Source: Actinomycetes bacterium | Lineage (GTDB): Bacteria; Actinomycetota; Coriobacteriia; Anaerosomatales; Anaerosomataceae | Direction of reading: 5' to 3' | DNA length: 64,000 nt | NCBI GenBank assembly: GCA_022839745.1 | Contig: JALHJB010000006.1 | Span: 62,001 to 126,000, forward strand | Shown: positions 8,816 to 16,529 of the stretch, piece by piece | Numbering within the stretch: the first letter of the stretch is position 1 | Layout: the number at the start of each line of letters is the position of its first letter | Made by a program: the position numbers and the translations under genes | The notes under the pieces: generated by a model | What the model was told of the DNA's origin: nothing | Database searches by the model: none | Seen by the model: the letters and a program-made list of their open reading frames with translations, nothing else

Positions 8816-8929
8816 GACCTCAGGTAGACTATCGAGTAGCCGTTCCGCACCCTGCTGCCCTGGCGATGAAGCGATCCAGGGGGCGCTTCTCCGCCAGCGC
8901 GAACGGTCCGCACTGAATGGAGTGATCCA

Positions 8930-9856
8930 GTGTCGGCGGCCAAAGAACGCGCAATCCGCCTCGTACGCGACATCGAAGCCGTCTTGAGTGATGCGGCGAA
9001 GGGCTGGGCCGATCACGGCATCCCGCAGGTGGCCGCCGCCCTCTCCTACTACGCGCTTCTCTCGGTAGCCCCCCTGCTGCTCGTCATCGTCACCATCGCT
9101 GGCCGTCTGGTGAGCGCACGCGCTGCCACCGCCGAGCTCATGAGCGCGGTGGACCGTCTCGCCGGCGAGCTCGGCGCCACGATGGTCGAGGAGCTGCTCG
9201 CCTCGGCGTCGCTCCCCACCACCGGCACGCTCCTCAGCGCGCTCGCGTTCGCGCTCGCGATCTTCGGCGCCATGCGGCTCTTCAGCCAGCTGCGCTACGT
9301 GTTCGACCGCATCTGGGACACCCCGCCCGAGCGCCCCGAGAGCGCCTCGCTTTGGGACGGCCTGCGGTTCACCCTCCGCGCCCTGGCGCTGCACAACCTG
9401 CGGGCGTTCATCATGGTGCTCGTGGTGGGCGCGCTCCTGATCGTCACCCTCGCGCTCAACACGATCGTGGCGGCCGTCACGTCGAGCTGGTTCGGCGTGG
9501 AGCCCCCGGTGCGCGCGCTCGAGCTCTACGACCTCCTGCTCTCGCTCGTGCTGCTCTGGGCGATGTTCGCCGCTGTGTACCTCGTATTGCCGAGGGTGCG
9601 GCTGGCGTGGGGCGACGTGGCCGTGGGCGCGGCGATCACCGCCGCGCTCTTCACGCTCGGCCGGTGGCTGCTCGGCCTGTACCTCACGAGCTCGCCGGTA
9701 GGAAGCGCATTCGGCGCGGCCGGCTCGCTCGTGGTGTTCCTGGTGTGGCTGAACTACAGCTCGCAGATCATCCTCTTCGGCGCCGAGCTCACACGCGCCT
9801 GGACGTACCACTCCGGCTCGCTCGCACAGAACGCAGAGTCGCCGGAACCCGCCTGA
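8930..9856 (+). CDS. YihY/BrkB-family integral membrane protein
   Basis: 308 residues with about six transmembrane segments after a cytoplasmic N-terminal helix. Family hallmarks are visible: QVAAALSYYALLSVAPLL near residue 35, a region with RLFSQLRYVFDRIWD, and the closing YLTSSPVGSAFGAAGSL followed by VFLVWLNYSSQIILFGAEL. Proteins of this family were once called ribonuclease BN, but that activity belongs to another gene; their true function is unknown, with transport or membrane-integrity roles suggested. GTG start at 8930 with GGAG 7 bases upstream. It converges on feoB with only 2 bases between the stops. Confidence 0.9.
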   Translation: MSAAKERAIRLVRDIEAVLSDAAKGWADHGIPQVAAALSYYALLSVAPLLLVIVTIAGRLVSARAATAELMSAVDRLAGELGATMVEELLASASLPTTGTLLSALAFALAIFGAMRLFSQLRYVFDRIWDTPPERPESASLWDGLRFTLRALALHNLRAFIMVLVVGALLIVTLALNTIVAAVTSSWFGVEPPVRALELYDLLLSLVLLWAMFAAVYLVLPRVRLAWGDVAVGAAITAALFTLGRWLLGLYLTSSPVGSAFGAAGSLVVFLVWLNYSSQIILFGAELTRAWTYHSGSLAQNAESPEPA

Positions 9857-9858
9857 CC

Positions 9859-11865
9859 CTACGCGGCGAAGCCCACGAGCGGCAGCACGCGGGCGAGCAC
9901 ACCACCCACGACGAGCGCGATCGCGACGGTGGCCACGAGCGCGATCGCTGTAGCGGCGTTGCCGTTGCGCCGCCAATACACGCTCATCGTTGAGATGCAG
10001 GGCAGCATGATCGCGTTCACGGTAGCGAAGACCACGATGTCGGTGGCGCTCATGAGCTCGGTGAGCTCCGCCCCCGCAAAGCCGGCCGCGGCCACCGCGA
10101 GCGCCACGAGCAGCTGCAGCGACAGCTCCTTGCGCAAGAACCCCAGCAGCAGCGTAAGGCCAGCGATAGCGGGCAGGCCGAGCCACCCCTCCACCACCGG
10201 CGCGAGCGGCCCGCTCAACTTCACAAGCCACCCCGTCTCGTACAGGCCGCCGAGAATGAGGCTCCCCACGATCACGATCGGCGTTGCGATGAACAGGAAC
10301 TCCTTGAACTGGTCCCAGGCCTTCGCCACCACGCGCTTGAGCGAGGGCCGGCGGAACGGGAACATCTCCATCACCAGGCCGCGTGAGCCGCCCGGCAGCA
10401 TCTTCTCGAGCATGAGGCCGCTCCCGAGCCAGACAGCCACCAGGATCCCGAGCACCAACAGCGTCGGCTGCCAGCCGAGGTAGTGGCCCACCGCGCCCAG
10501 GATCACCGCTGTGCGCGCACTGCACGGCACGAACAGCACCATGGACGAGGCGATCAACCGCTCGCGCTTGCTCGGCAACTGTCCGGCGGCCACCAGCGCG
10601 GGCACGTTGCAGCCCGCGGCGGCCACCATCGGCACGATAGCGCGACCGTGGAGCCCGAACCGGTGCATGAGCCGGTCGGTGAGGAATGCCAGCGAGTTCA
10701 GGTAGCCGGTGTCCTCCAGGAAACCGATCAGCAAATAGAAGGTAAGGATGTAGGGCAGGCCGATCGAGAGCGACGCCTCGATGCCCGCGTCAAAGCCCCA
10801 GAGCAGCACGCGACCGAGCACGCCGTCGTCGGCCACCGCGGTGATCGCCGCCGAGATGGCGGGAGACGCGTACGCCGCCCACAGACCGGAGAAGCCGCGC
10901 GCAAGCAGATCGCCCACGAAGAACAGGAAGCCGAAGATCCCGGCCGCTACCAGCGCCACGAGCGGCACGCCGGTCCACGGCCATGTGGTGAGCGACCATG
11001 CGTCGCGCGGGAGCCAGTGGCGCTTCTCCTTGCGTCGCACAGCCTCGTCGCCAAGCAGCCCGGCGAGCCCGTGACGTTCGCGTGCGAGGTGCGTGGCGCC
11101 GCTCTCCCCGAAGTGCGAGCGCATCGCCTGGCGCACCTGACGCAAGGCGGTGAGCACGTCGGGCGCGGCGTCGGCTGGCGCGTCACTCGGGTCCACCAAC
11201 AGCGCCAGAGCGGCGCCACGTGCGGTGCGACCCCGGGGCAGGCATTCAGCGGAAGCACAGGCACGAACGAGCGGCTCGAGCAGGGCCTCGAAGTCGGGCC
11301 CATAGCCCGGCGGGTCGGGCACCGGCTCCGCAGCCGCACGGAAGCACGCGTCCACGATGGTGCTCACACCGATGCCCTGCGTGGCCACCGTCTGCACCAC
11401 AGGGATGCCGAGGGCCGTGGCCAGCGCCTCATCGTCGATCACGAGCCCGGAGCGCCGGGCCTCGTCCACGAGATTGACCGCGAGCACCACACGATGGCCG
11501 AGGTCGAGCGCCTCGAGCGCCAGGTAGAGCGTTCTGCCGAGCGTGGACGGGTCGACCACCACGACGACCACATCCGGCTCAAGGTCATCGAGTGCGCGAA
11601 GGGCGACAACGTCTTCCTCGGCGACGCCGGTGAATCCGTAGCTGCCCGGGAGGTCGATCACACCGATGGTGCGTTCGCCCGCGCGCGCAAGCGCCGTGTG
11701 GACCTCGCGCGTGGTGCCCGGGTAGTGCGCGGTCTCCACCCCGAGCCCCGTGAGCGCGTTGAAGAGACTCGACTTCCCCACGTTCGGGTTGCCGGCGAGC
11801 GCGATGACGATCTCCCCCGCCGGCCGGCCGATGAAGTGCTCGCCGCCGTGACAGGTGCCGCTCAT
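9859..11865 (-). CDS. feoB: Ferrous iron transport protein B
   Basis: 668 residues. The N-terminal G domain carries G1 GNPNVGKSS (residues 27-35), G3 DLPGSYG and G4 NLVDEA, followed by a helical spacer domain. The C-terminal half contains the permease with paired Gate segments: a GYLNSLAFL core, MVAAAGCNVPALVAAG, and later an FLRKELSLQL segment. It imports Fe2+ across the cytoplasmic membrane. No separate feoA gene is present; the FeoA-like SH3 domain is instead found at the end of the preceding regulator. Start ATG 11865 overlaps the dtxR stop in ATGA, so the two are translationally coupled. Expression is probably iron-controlled by that regulator. Confidence 0.95.
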   Translation of the reverse strand: MSGTCHGGEHFIGRPAGEIVIALAGNPNVGKSSLFNALTGLGVETAHYPGTTREVHTALARAGERTIGVIDLPGSYGFTGVAEEDVVALRALDDLEPDVVVVVVDPSTLGRTLYLALEALDLGHRVVLAVNLVDEARRSGLVIDDEALATALGIPVVQTVATQGIGVSTIVDACFRAAAEPVPDPPGYGPDFEALLEPLVRACASAECLPRGRTARGAALALLVDPSDAPADAAPDVLTALRQVRQAMRSHFGESGATHLARERHGLAGLLGDEAVRRKEKRHWLPRDAWSLTTWPWTGVPLVALVAAGIFGFLFFVGDLLARGFSGLWAAYASPAISAAITAVADDGVLGRVLLWGFDAGIEASLSIGLPYILTFYLLIGFLEDTGYLNSLAFLTDRLMHRFGLHGRAIVPMVAAAGCNVPALVAAGQLPSKRERLIASSMVLFVPCSARTAVILGAVGHYLGWQPTLLVLGILVAVWLGSGLMLEKMLPGGSRGLVMEMFPFRRPSLKRVVAKAWDQFKEFLFIATPIVIVGSLILGGLYETGWLVKLSGPLAPVVEGWLGLPAIAGLTLLLGFLRKELSLQLLVALAVAAAGFAGAELTELMSATDIVVFATVNAIMLPCISTMSVYWRRNGNAATAIALVATVAIALVVGGVLARVLPLVGFAA

Positions 11866-12569
11866 CGGCGGGCCCCTCGACCTCCGCGCCCTCCGCGCCG
11901 ACCGCGACGCGCCGAGCCGTCACCTCCGGATACCACGATCTTCTCGGCGACCTCCCTGCCGAGGGCGTAGCGCGCCTCGCCGATCTCAACCATCAGCGGG
12001 CCCTTGAACGGCGCCACGTCGCACACCCGCACGGTGGTTCCGGGGAACATGCCGAGCGATGACAGGTACGAGAGGAGCTCGCCATCCTCGTCCTCGATGC
12101 GGACGATATCCACTTCGTCGCCAGGGCCGCTCTGACACAGCGGCGCGCCGTCTTGCACGGCGATCACGCCGTTTGCACTCGGGATCGGGTGGCCGTGCGG
12201 GCAGACCTCGGGGTTGTCCATGAACCGCTCGAGCGCCTCCTGCACCTTGGGTGAGAGCGCATGCTCGAGTTCGCACGCCTCGTCATGCACCTCGTCCCAC
12301 GAAAGACCGAGCACATCCACCAGGAAGCGCTCGGCAAGGCGATGGCGGCGGATGATGTCGAGGGCGTTCTGGCGGCCGGCCAGCGTGAGCTCGACCCCGC
12401 CGTCACCAGTACGTGCCACCAGCCCGCGCGACTGCAACCGGCCGAGCGTGGCGGTCACCGTGGGCGCCGAGACGCTCATCGCGTCGGCGATCTGACCGGG
12501 CCGCACCTCGCCGCGTTCAGCCAGCTTGTAGATCGTCTCCAGGTACTCTTCGAGAGTCGCGCTGGTCAT
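11862..12569 (-). CDS. DtxR/MntR-family metal-dependent repressor with FeoA domain
   Basis: About 235 residues in three parts: winged-helix DNA-binding domain (EYLETIYKLAERGEV through VSAPTVTATLGRLQSRGLV), dimerisation and metal-binding domain (RRHRLAERFLVDVLGL, then VHDEACELEHALS with the Cys-Glu-His ligand cluster), and a C-terminal FeoA/SH3 domain. A basic RRGRRGGRGGRGARR tail ends the protein. Coupling to feoB points to Fe2+ as the effector, although Mn cannot be excluded. Start at 12569 has a weak GGATGG upstream; an ATG at 12578 is an alternative. It is likely autoregulated through the inverted repeat at 12622-12648. Confidence 0.9.
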   Translation of the reverse strand: MTSATLEEYLETIYKLAERGEVRPGQIADAMSVSAPTVTATLGRLQSRGLVARTGDGGVELTLAGRQNALDIIRRHRLAERFLVDVLGLSWDEVHDEACELEHALSPKVQEALERFMDNPEVCPHGHPIPSANGVIAVQDGAPLCQSGPGDEVDIVRIEDEDGELLSYLSSLGMFPGTTVRVCDVAPFKGPLMVEIGEARYALGREVAEKIVVSGGDGSARRGRRGGRGGRGARR

Positions 12570-12610
12570 GGACACCATCCGTGCGATAGAGGGCGGATCC
12601 CGCTCGCGTG

Positions 12611-12648
12611 AGTATACACTGCCGTTAACGTTTCCTGAAGGCTAACGG
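12611..12648 (-). promoter_or_regulatory. Candidate dtxR-feoB promoter and operator
   Basis: Read on the minus strand, TGTATACT (12611-12618) is a good extended -10 element. Just upstream is an inverted repeat CCGTTA (12622-12627) and TAACGG (12643-12648) with 15 bases between. The half-sites contain the GTTA/TAAC core seen in DtxR-type operators. Its place over the spacer and -35 region is what is expected of a repressor site. The -35 is poor. Inference from position and symmetry. Confidence 0.5.
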
Positions 12649-12789
12649 GCGTCATTCCCGTGCGCGAGGAGGTTTGAGGCGTGTGACCTACCGTCGTCCA
12701 CCTCATGCTGGCGCGATGCCGTCTATCCTGCATATATGGCCGCTTGGTGGTTGCACCATACCGCTGGTCGCAAAGGACGGCCAAGATGC

Positions 12790-13015
12790 CGGAATGCCTT
12801 GACGACCCTGTGGGGCTCTCGTACAGTGGGTCTTGTCCCGAGAGGTCGGGCCGAGCGGAACCGGAAAGCCAGCGTACCAGTAGCTGCCTACGGGGCTCTC
12901 GAAGGTGGGTCACGCGCAAGCAGGACCGTGCCGGGCAGGCTCCAGATGGCAAGAAACGGGAAGCTGGGGACTACGGATCACGCAGGTCGGGTTTCTCGGG
13001 ACACCTCTTTGTCCG
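12790..13015 (+). ncRNA. Unassigned structured intergenic element, candidate non-coding RNA
   Basis: This stretch of 487 bases between dtxR and queD has no gene I can support. It contains a perfect 10-base long-range pairing, TGTCCCGAGA (12834-12843) with TCTCGGGACA (12994-13003), closing about 150 bases rich in short purine motifs. A repeated module GGGGCTCTCG plus GTGGGTC occurs twice, about 80 bases apart (starting 12812 and 12892). A second pairing GGACA with TGTCC at 12999-13012 competes with the closing helix. I could not match it to RNase P, tmRNA, SRP RNA or a known riboswitch consensus. Strand is chosen tentatively. Confidence 0.35.
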
Positions 13016-13056
13016 GACACCCCTCGCCCATCCCGCGGCGAGCGCGCCCCGAGACG

Positions 13057-13428
13057 CTACTCCCCCGGGCGGTACGTGATCCGCGCGACCGGCGACTCCC
13101 AGACCGACACCTCGAGCACACGCACCGCGCTGCCCACGGTCTCGGAGAGCGCCTCGTAGATGTAGCGCGACAGGTTCTCCGCCGTGGGATTGAGCTCATC
13201 GAACGGCGGCACGTCGTTCAGGTACGCGTGATCAAGCGGCTCGAGCACGGCCGCCAGGTCGGTCTTGAGCGTCTTGAAGTCGTACACGATTCCGACCTCA
13301 TCAAGCTCCGATCCGCGCACCACGACCTCGATGTCCCAGGTGTGACCGTGCAGGTTCTGGCACTCGCCAGGGTAGCCATGCAGCGCGTGCGCCGCGTCGA
13401 AGTGCCCCTTGATCATGAGGTCGTACAT
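13057..13428 (-). CDS. queD: 6-carboxy-5,6,7,8-tetrahydropterin synthase (QueD/PTPS family)
   Basis: 123 residues. Zinc ligands are present as GHFDAAHAL (first His near residue 15) and NLHGHTW (HxH near 30), and the catalytic Cys sits in GECQNLHGH. A YRPGE-like end and an ENLSRYIYEAL helix complete the T-fold. It makes the 7-deazaguanine precursor for queuosine from dihydroneopterin triphosphate, although other PTPS activities share this signature and no queC or queE is in the window. Start ATG 13428 follows the rnhA stop by one base; GGAGG in the end of rnhA serves as ribosome site. Last gene of its operon. Confidence 0.88.
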   Translation of the reverse strand: MYDLMIKGHFDAAHALHGYPGECQNLHGHTWDIEVVVRGSELDEVGIVYDFKTLKTDLAAVLEPLDHAYLNDVPPFDELNPTAENLSRYIYEALSETVGSAVRVLEVSVWESPVARITYRPGE

Positions 13429-13429
13429 C

Positions 13430-13894
13430 TCACGCCTCCGTATCGAAGAGTCGCATCCCACCTGGCGGCTCGGGCGCGTCACCCACGTACTCCCGTGAGT
13501 CCATGGCCTCGTTGGCGAGCGCGTCGGCATCGGCGTTCGCCTCACGTCGCACATGCTCGAACGTCACGCCCTCGAAGGTGCGGCACAGCGTCTGCGCCTG
13601 CAGGAAGAGCGGCTTCAGGCCCTCGTTCTTCACGCGGTACTCGCCGCGCATCTGCTTGATCGCAAGCTCGCTATCGGCTCGCACCAGCAGCTTCCTTGCG
13701 CCGAGGGCACGCGCCGCGCGCATGCCCCACAGCAGCGCCTCGTACTCGGCGATGTTGTTCGTCACAGTGCCGAGGTACGCGCCGCCACGCGCGACGACCT
13801 CACCGGATGGGTCGCGCACCACGATGCCGGCGCCACCGGGCCCAGGGTTGCCACGCGACCCGCCGTCGCTGTTGACGGTCCAGACGCCCGGCAT
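13430..13894 (-). CDS. rnhA: Ribonuclease HI family protein
   Basis: 154 residues. The RNase H fold starts at TVNSDGGSRGNPGPGG with the first catalytic Asp, has the Glu in NNIAEYEALLWGM, the second Asp in LLVRADSELAIKQM, and a late Asp in ANADADALANEAMD. This set of carboxylates is complete, so cleavage of the RNA strand of RNA-DNA hybrids is likely. The sequence is of the shorter, Bacillus/archaeal-like class without the basic protrusion of the E. coli enzyme. ATG 13894 overlaps the preceding stop by one base (TGATG). Confidence 0.9.
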   Translation of the reverse strand: MPGVWTVNSDGGSRGNPGPGGAGIVVRDPSGEVVARGGAYLGTVTNNIAEYEALLWGMRAARALGARKLLVRADSELAIKQMRGEYRVKNEGLKPLFLQAQTLCRTFEGVTFEHVRREANADADALANEAMDSREYVGDAPEPPGGMRLFDTEA

Positions 13895-14613
13895 CAGGCA
13901 CCCTGCCGGACGACGATGATGCGCCTGCAGTTCGGGCACTCGCCGATCTCGGGACCTGCCGCGAGCGACTGCGCCTCACCCGCAGGGATCGCGGTGCGGC
14001 ATGCGGTGCAGAGCGAGCCCTTGAGCTCGCCCACGGCGATGCCGTTCTTGGACGCCCGGAGCGTCTCGTAGCGAGCGAGCAGCGGTTGCGGCAGCCTGGT
14101 GGCGATGGCCTCACGACCGGCCTTCAGGCGCGCGATCTCGGTCTGCAGCTCGCCCCCGCGCGCCTTGTACTCCTCGATGAGCGACGCCTCCTTGGCGCGG
14201 CCCTCGGCAAGGGCGGCCTGTACGCGAGCGACCTGCGCTTCGCCGGCCTCGGCCTTCTCCATCAACCCGAGCTCCTCACGCTCGAGGGTGTCCTTGCGGC
14301 GCGCGAGCGCTTCGATCTCGCGGGTGAGGTTCTGGAGCTCCTTCGAGTCTGTCACCGACCCCGAGAGCACCTTCGCCTGCTCGGCGTCGATCTTGGCCTG
14401 CACGGACGCCACGTCATCGGCCGCACGCGAGACCATCGCGTTGGCCTTCCGAAGGTAGGCCGCGGCCTTCTCGGCCACGCCCTCGATCTCCTTGAGCCGC
14501 TGCCTGAGCTGGATGATGGCCTTCTTCTCAGGGAGCTCGTCGAGCGCCTTCGTGGCACGGGCGATGGCCAGGTCCTGCTCCATCAGCGCGAGGAGAACGT
14601 CACCCTCGGTCAT
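13894..14613 (-). CDS. C4-type zinc ribbon protein with long coiled coil
   Basis: 239 residues. Residues about 10-170 form a continuous coiled coil rich in Ala, Glu, Lys and Arg. The C-terminal zinc ribbon shows LCTACRTAIP and GECPNCRRII (two CxxC knuckles). This is the widespread family often annotated DUF164/C4-type zinc ribbon, frequently linked with Nif3-like genes, as here. Its biochemical role is unsettled; nucleic-acid binding or tethering has been suggested for the family. Start at 14613 is preferred because GGAGG (14620-14624) lies 6 bases upstream; an ATG at 14619 abuts that site. It overlaps the Nif3 gene end by 14 bases. Confidence 0.85.
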   Translation of the reverse strand: MTEGDVLLALMEQDLAIARATKALDELPEKKAIIQLRQRLKEIEGVAEKAAAYLRKANAMVSRAADDVASVQAKIDAEQAKVLSGSVTDSKELQNLTREIEALARRKDTLEREELGLMEKAEAGEAQVARVQAALAEGRAKEASLIEEYKARGGELQTEIARLKAGREAIATRLPQPLLARYETLRASKNGIAVGELKGSLCTACRTAIPAGEAQSLAAGPEIGECPNCRRIIVVRQGA

Positions 14614-15718
14614 GCGCATCCTCCATCGTCTGCCACGCGAGGCGCGGCGTTTCGGCGATCACGGGCAGATCGGGGCCGCACACCGTGCGGACCTCGGCCG
14701 CAAGCACGCTGACGAGCGGCCACTCAGACGCGTCGTGCCCCACTTCGATGATCGCAAGCCCGCGGGACACCGCGTCCAGGGCGTCATGATACCGCACCTC
14801 CCCCGCCACCATGACATCAGCCGAAGCAAGGGCTTCGCCGAGCAGCGAACCAGCCGAGCCGTTGGCCACGGCAACGTGCGCGGCGGCCGCGGCCGGGTCG
14901 CCCCACACACGCGGACGCACGCCAAGCCGCGCTCCCACCTGCGCCGCAAGCTCGCCGACCGTACCGCCGTTCCATGAACACAGCCGCCCCAGCCGGGCGG
15001 CGCCGCGCGCGCGAACGCCATCGGTGGCGAGCACCACCGGCTCCTCGTACGGGTGCGCGCCGGCGGCGGCCTGCACGACACGCCCGGTGTCGTTCCTCGC
15101 GCACAGCATCTCGATACGCACCTCGGCCACACCCGAGCCCGTGTCCGGGGCCACAGGTTCGGCTCCCGCCCGCGGTGAGAACCGGCCCGTACCCGATGAT
15201 TCGAACGAGCACCCGTCGTACTCGCCGATCCTGCCCGCACCGGCCGCGGCCATCGCCGCGCGCACAGCGGGTGCAGCGTCCTCGGGCACGTAGGTGACCA
15301 CTACCGAGACGGACTCCAGGCTCCGCTCCAATGGTCCGAGTATCGTGAGGCCCAGCGTATCGGCCAGCGCGTCGGCACCCGCGGGCGCTCTGTCCAGGCT
15401 CGTGTGGAACGACGCCACTGCCACCCCGGACGAAAGGGCGGCGGCGAGCGTGCCGGCGGGACCCGGTGCGATCTCGATGCGCTCCGGCATCTCGAGGAAC
15501 GGCGGATGGTGCGTTACCACGAGATTGGCGCCTGCGAGTGTGGCGCGTTCAATGGCCTCGGCCGTAGCGTCGAGCGTGACGAGCACCCCGGTGAGCGCGG
15601 TGTCGGGCGTGCCGAGGATCAGGCCCACGCGGTCCCAGGGCTCGGCCCACGCGGGAACGAAGGTCTGCTCGAGCGCGCGCACAAGCGCACCGGCGGTGAC
15701 CACGGTCTTAGATGTCAT
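14600..15718 (-). CDS. Nif3-like dinuclear metal centre protein (YbgI/YqfO type)
   Basis: 372 residues, the longer form with a CutA-like domain inserted between two Nif3 halves. N-terminal half: WDRVGLILG, LVVTHHPPF with two His ligands, and FHTSLDRAP. Insert at about 160-250 with SVSVVVTYVPEDAAP and AGAHPYEEPVV. C-terminal half: VMVAGEVRYHDAL and EVGHDASEWPLV with the last ligands. The family binds two metals and is sometimes called GTP cyclohydrolase I type 2, a label not firmly proven. Start ATG 15718 overlaps the end of the PHP gene by 11 bases. Cotranscription with the zinc-ribbon protein and RNase H is a conserved arrangement. Confidence 0.9.
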   Translation of the reverse strand: MTSKTVVTAGALVRALEQTFVPAWAEPWDRVGLILGTPDTALTGVLVTLDATAEAIERATLAGANLVVTHHPPFLEMPERIEIAPGPAGTLAAALSSGVAVASFHTSLDRAPAGADALADTLGLTILGPLERSLESVSVVVTYVPEDAAPAVRAAMAAAGAGRIGEYDGCSFESSGTGRFSPRAGAEPVAPDTGSGVAEVRIEMLCARNDTGRVVQAAAGAHPYEEPVVLATDGVRARGAARLGRLCSWNGGTVGELAAQVGARLGVRPRVWGDPAAAAAHVAVANGSAGSLLGEALASADVMVAGEVRYHDALDAVSRGLAIIEVGHDASEWPLVSVLAAEVRTVCGPDLPVIAETPRLAWQTMEDAHDRG

Positions 15719-16529
15719 CGATGCCCACCTCCCGCGCCTTACGCCCCCGGAACACGAGGACCGATCGATAGCCCGCCTCGATGAGCGCCTCTCGTGCCTC
15801 GCCCGCGCCCGCGCCCACCTCGGCCGGCGCATGGGCGTCGGAGCCGATCGTGGCGGGCACTCCCGCGTCACACAGCGCGCGCAGCAGGTCCTGGCCTGGA
15901 TACAGCTCACGGCACGGCTTACGCAGACCCGCGGTATTCACTTCAACGGCCACGTCGGTTGCAGCGAGCGCGTCGGCAAGCGTGCGGTAGAGATCGCGTG
16001 TGGGCCCATCCGGCCACACGCCGAACTTCTTCACCAGGTCCACGTGCGCCATGACATCGAATAAGCCGGTCCTCGCGGCAGCCACGACTTCGGTGAAGTA
16101 CCGCTCCCAGAGCTCGTCGCTCTTCCAGTCTGCATAACCCTCACGGCGGTCGGGGTCGTCGAAGGCCCAGTCATCGATGAAATGCACCGAGCCGAGCACG
16201 AGGTCGAAGCTGTGACGGGAGAGCTCGCCGCGTGCGTGTTCGAGAGCAACGGGCACCGCGTCGATCTCGATGCCGCAGAGCACCTCCACGCCCAACTCCC
16301 CACCGAGCGCGGCCGCCTGGGTCACATCGGCGATGTACTCCGGGAGCTCGGCCGCGGGCATCGCATAGCCTTGCGCACCGGGTATGCGCGATGCGAGCTC
16401 GGGCGCCAACGGCAGATGCTCTGTGAACCCCAGAACCGCCACGCCGGAGGACGCCGCGGCGCGCACGTACTCCTCCGCCGTGCCTGTGGCGTGCCTGCAT
16501 CGCCAGGTGTGCACGTGTAGATCGATCAC
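15708..16529 (-). CDS. PHP-family phosphatase, histidinol-phosphatase type
   Basis: 273 residues. The four PHP metal motifs are present: DLHVHTW with CRHATG (I), GFTEHLP (II), GIEID (III), LGSVHFID (first part of IV), and a late TIGSDAHAPAEVG. The order and the VHFID segment match the HisJ/HisK histidinol-phosphate phosphatase branch, but no other his genes except hisC lie in the window, so another phosphoester substrate is possible. GTG start at 16529 overlaps the mnmA stop in GTGA. Cytosolic, divalent-metal dependent. Confidence 0.8.
   Translation of the reverse strand: MIDLHVHTWRCRHATGTAEEYVRAAASSGVAVLGFTEHLPLAPELASRIPGAQGYAMPAAELPEYIADVTQAAALGGELGVEVLCGIEIDAVPVALEHARGELSRHSFDLVLGSVHFIDDWAFDDPDRREGYADWKSDELWERYFTEVVAAARTGLFDVMAHVDLVKKFGVWPDGPTRDLYRTLADALAATDVAVEVNTAGLRKPCRELYPGQDLLRALCDAGVPATIGSDAHAPAEVGAGAGEAREALIEAGYRSVLVFRGRKAREVGIDDI

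Noticed and set aside
8681..10525. Long minus-strand frame opposite the YihY gene and into feoB
   Set aside because: Composition is Arg/Gly/Ala/His repeats without any recognisable fold, and it crosses two well-supported genes.
12736..13659. Plus-strand open frame spanning the dtxR-queD gap and queD
   Set aside because: It has no ribosome site or domain, runs antisense through queD, and its gap portion coincides with the structured RNA candidate.
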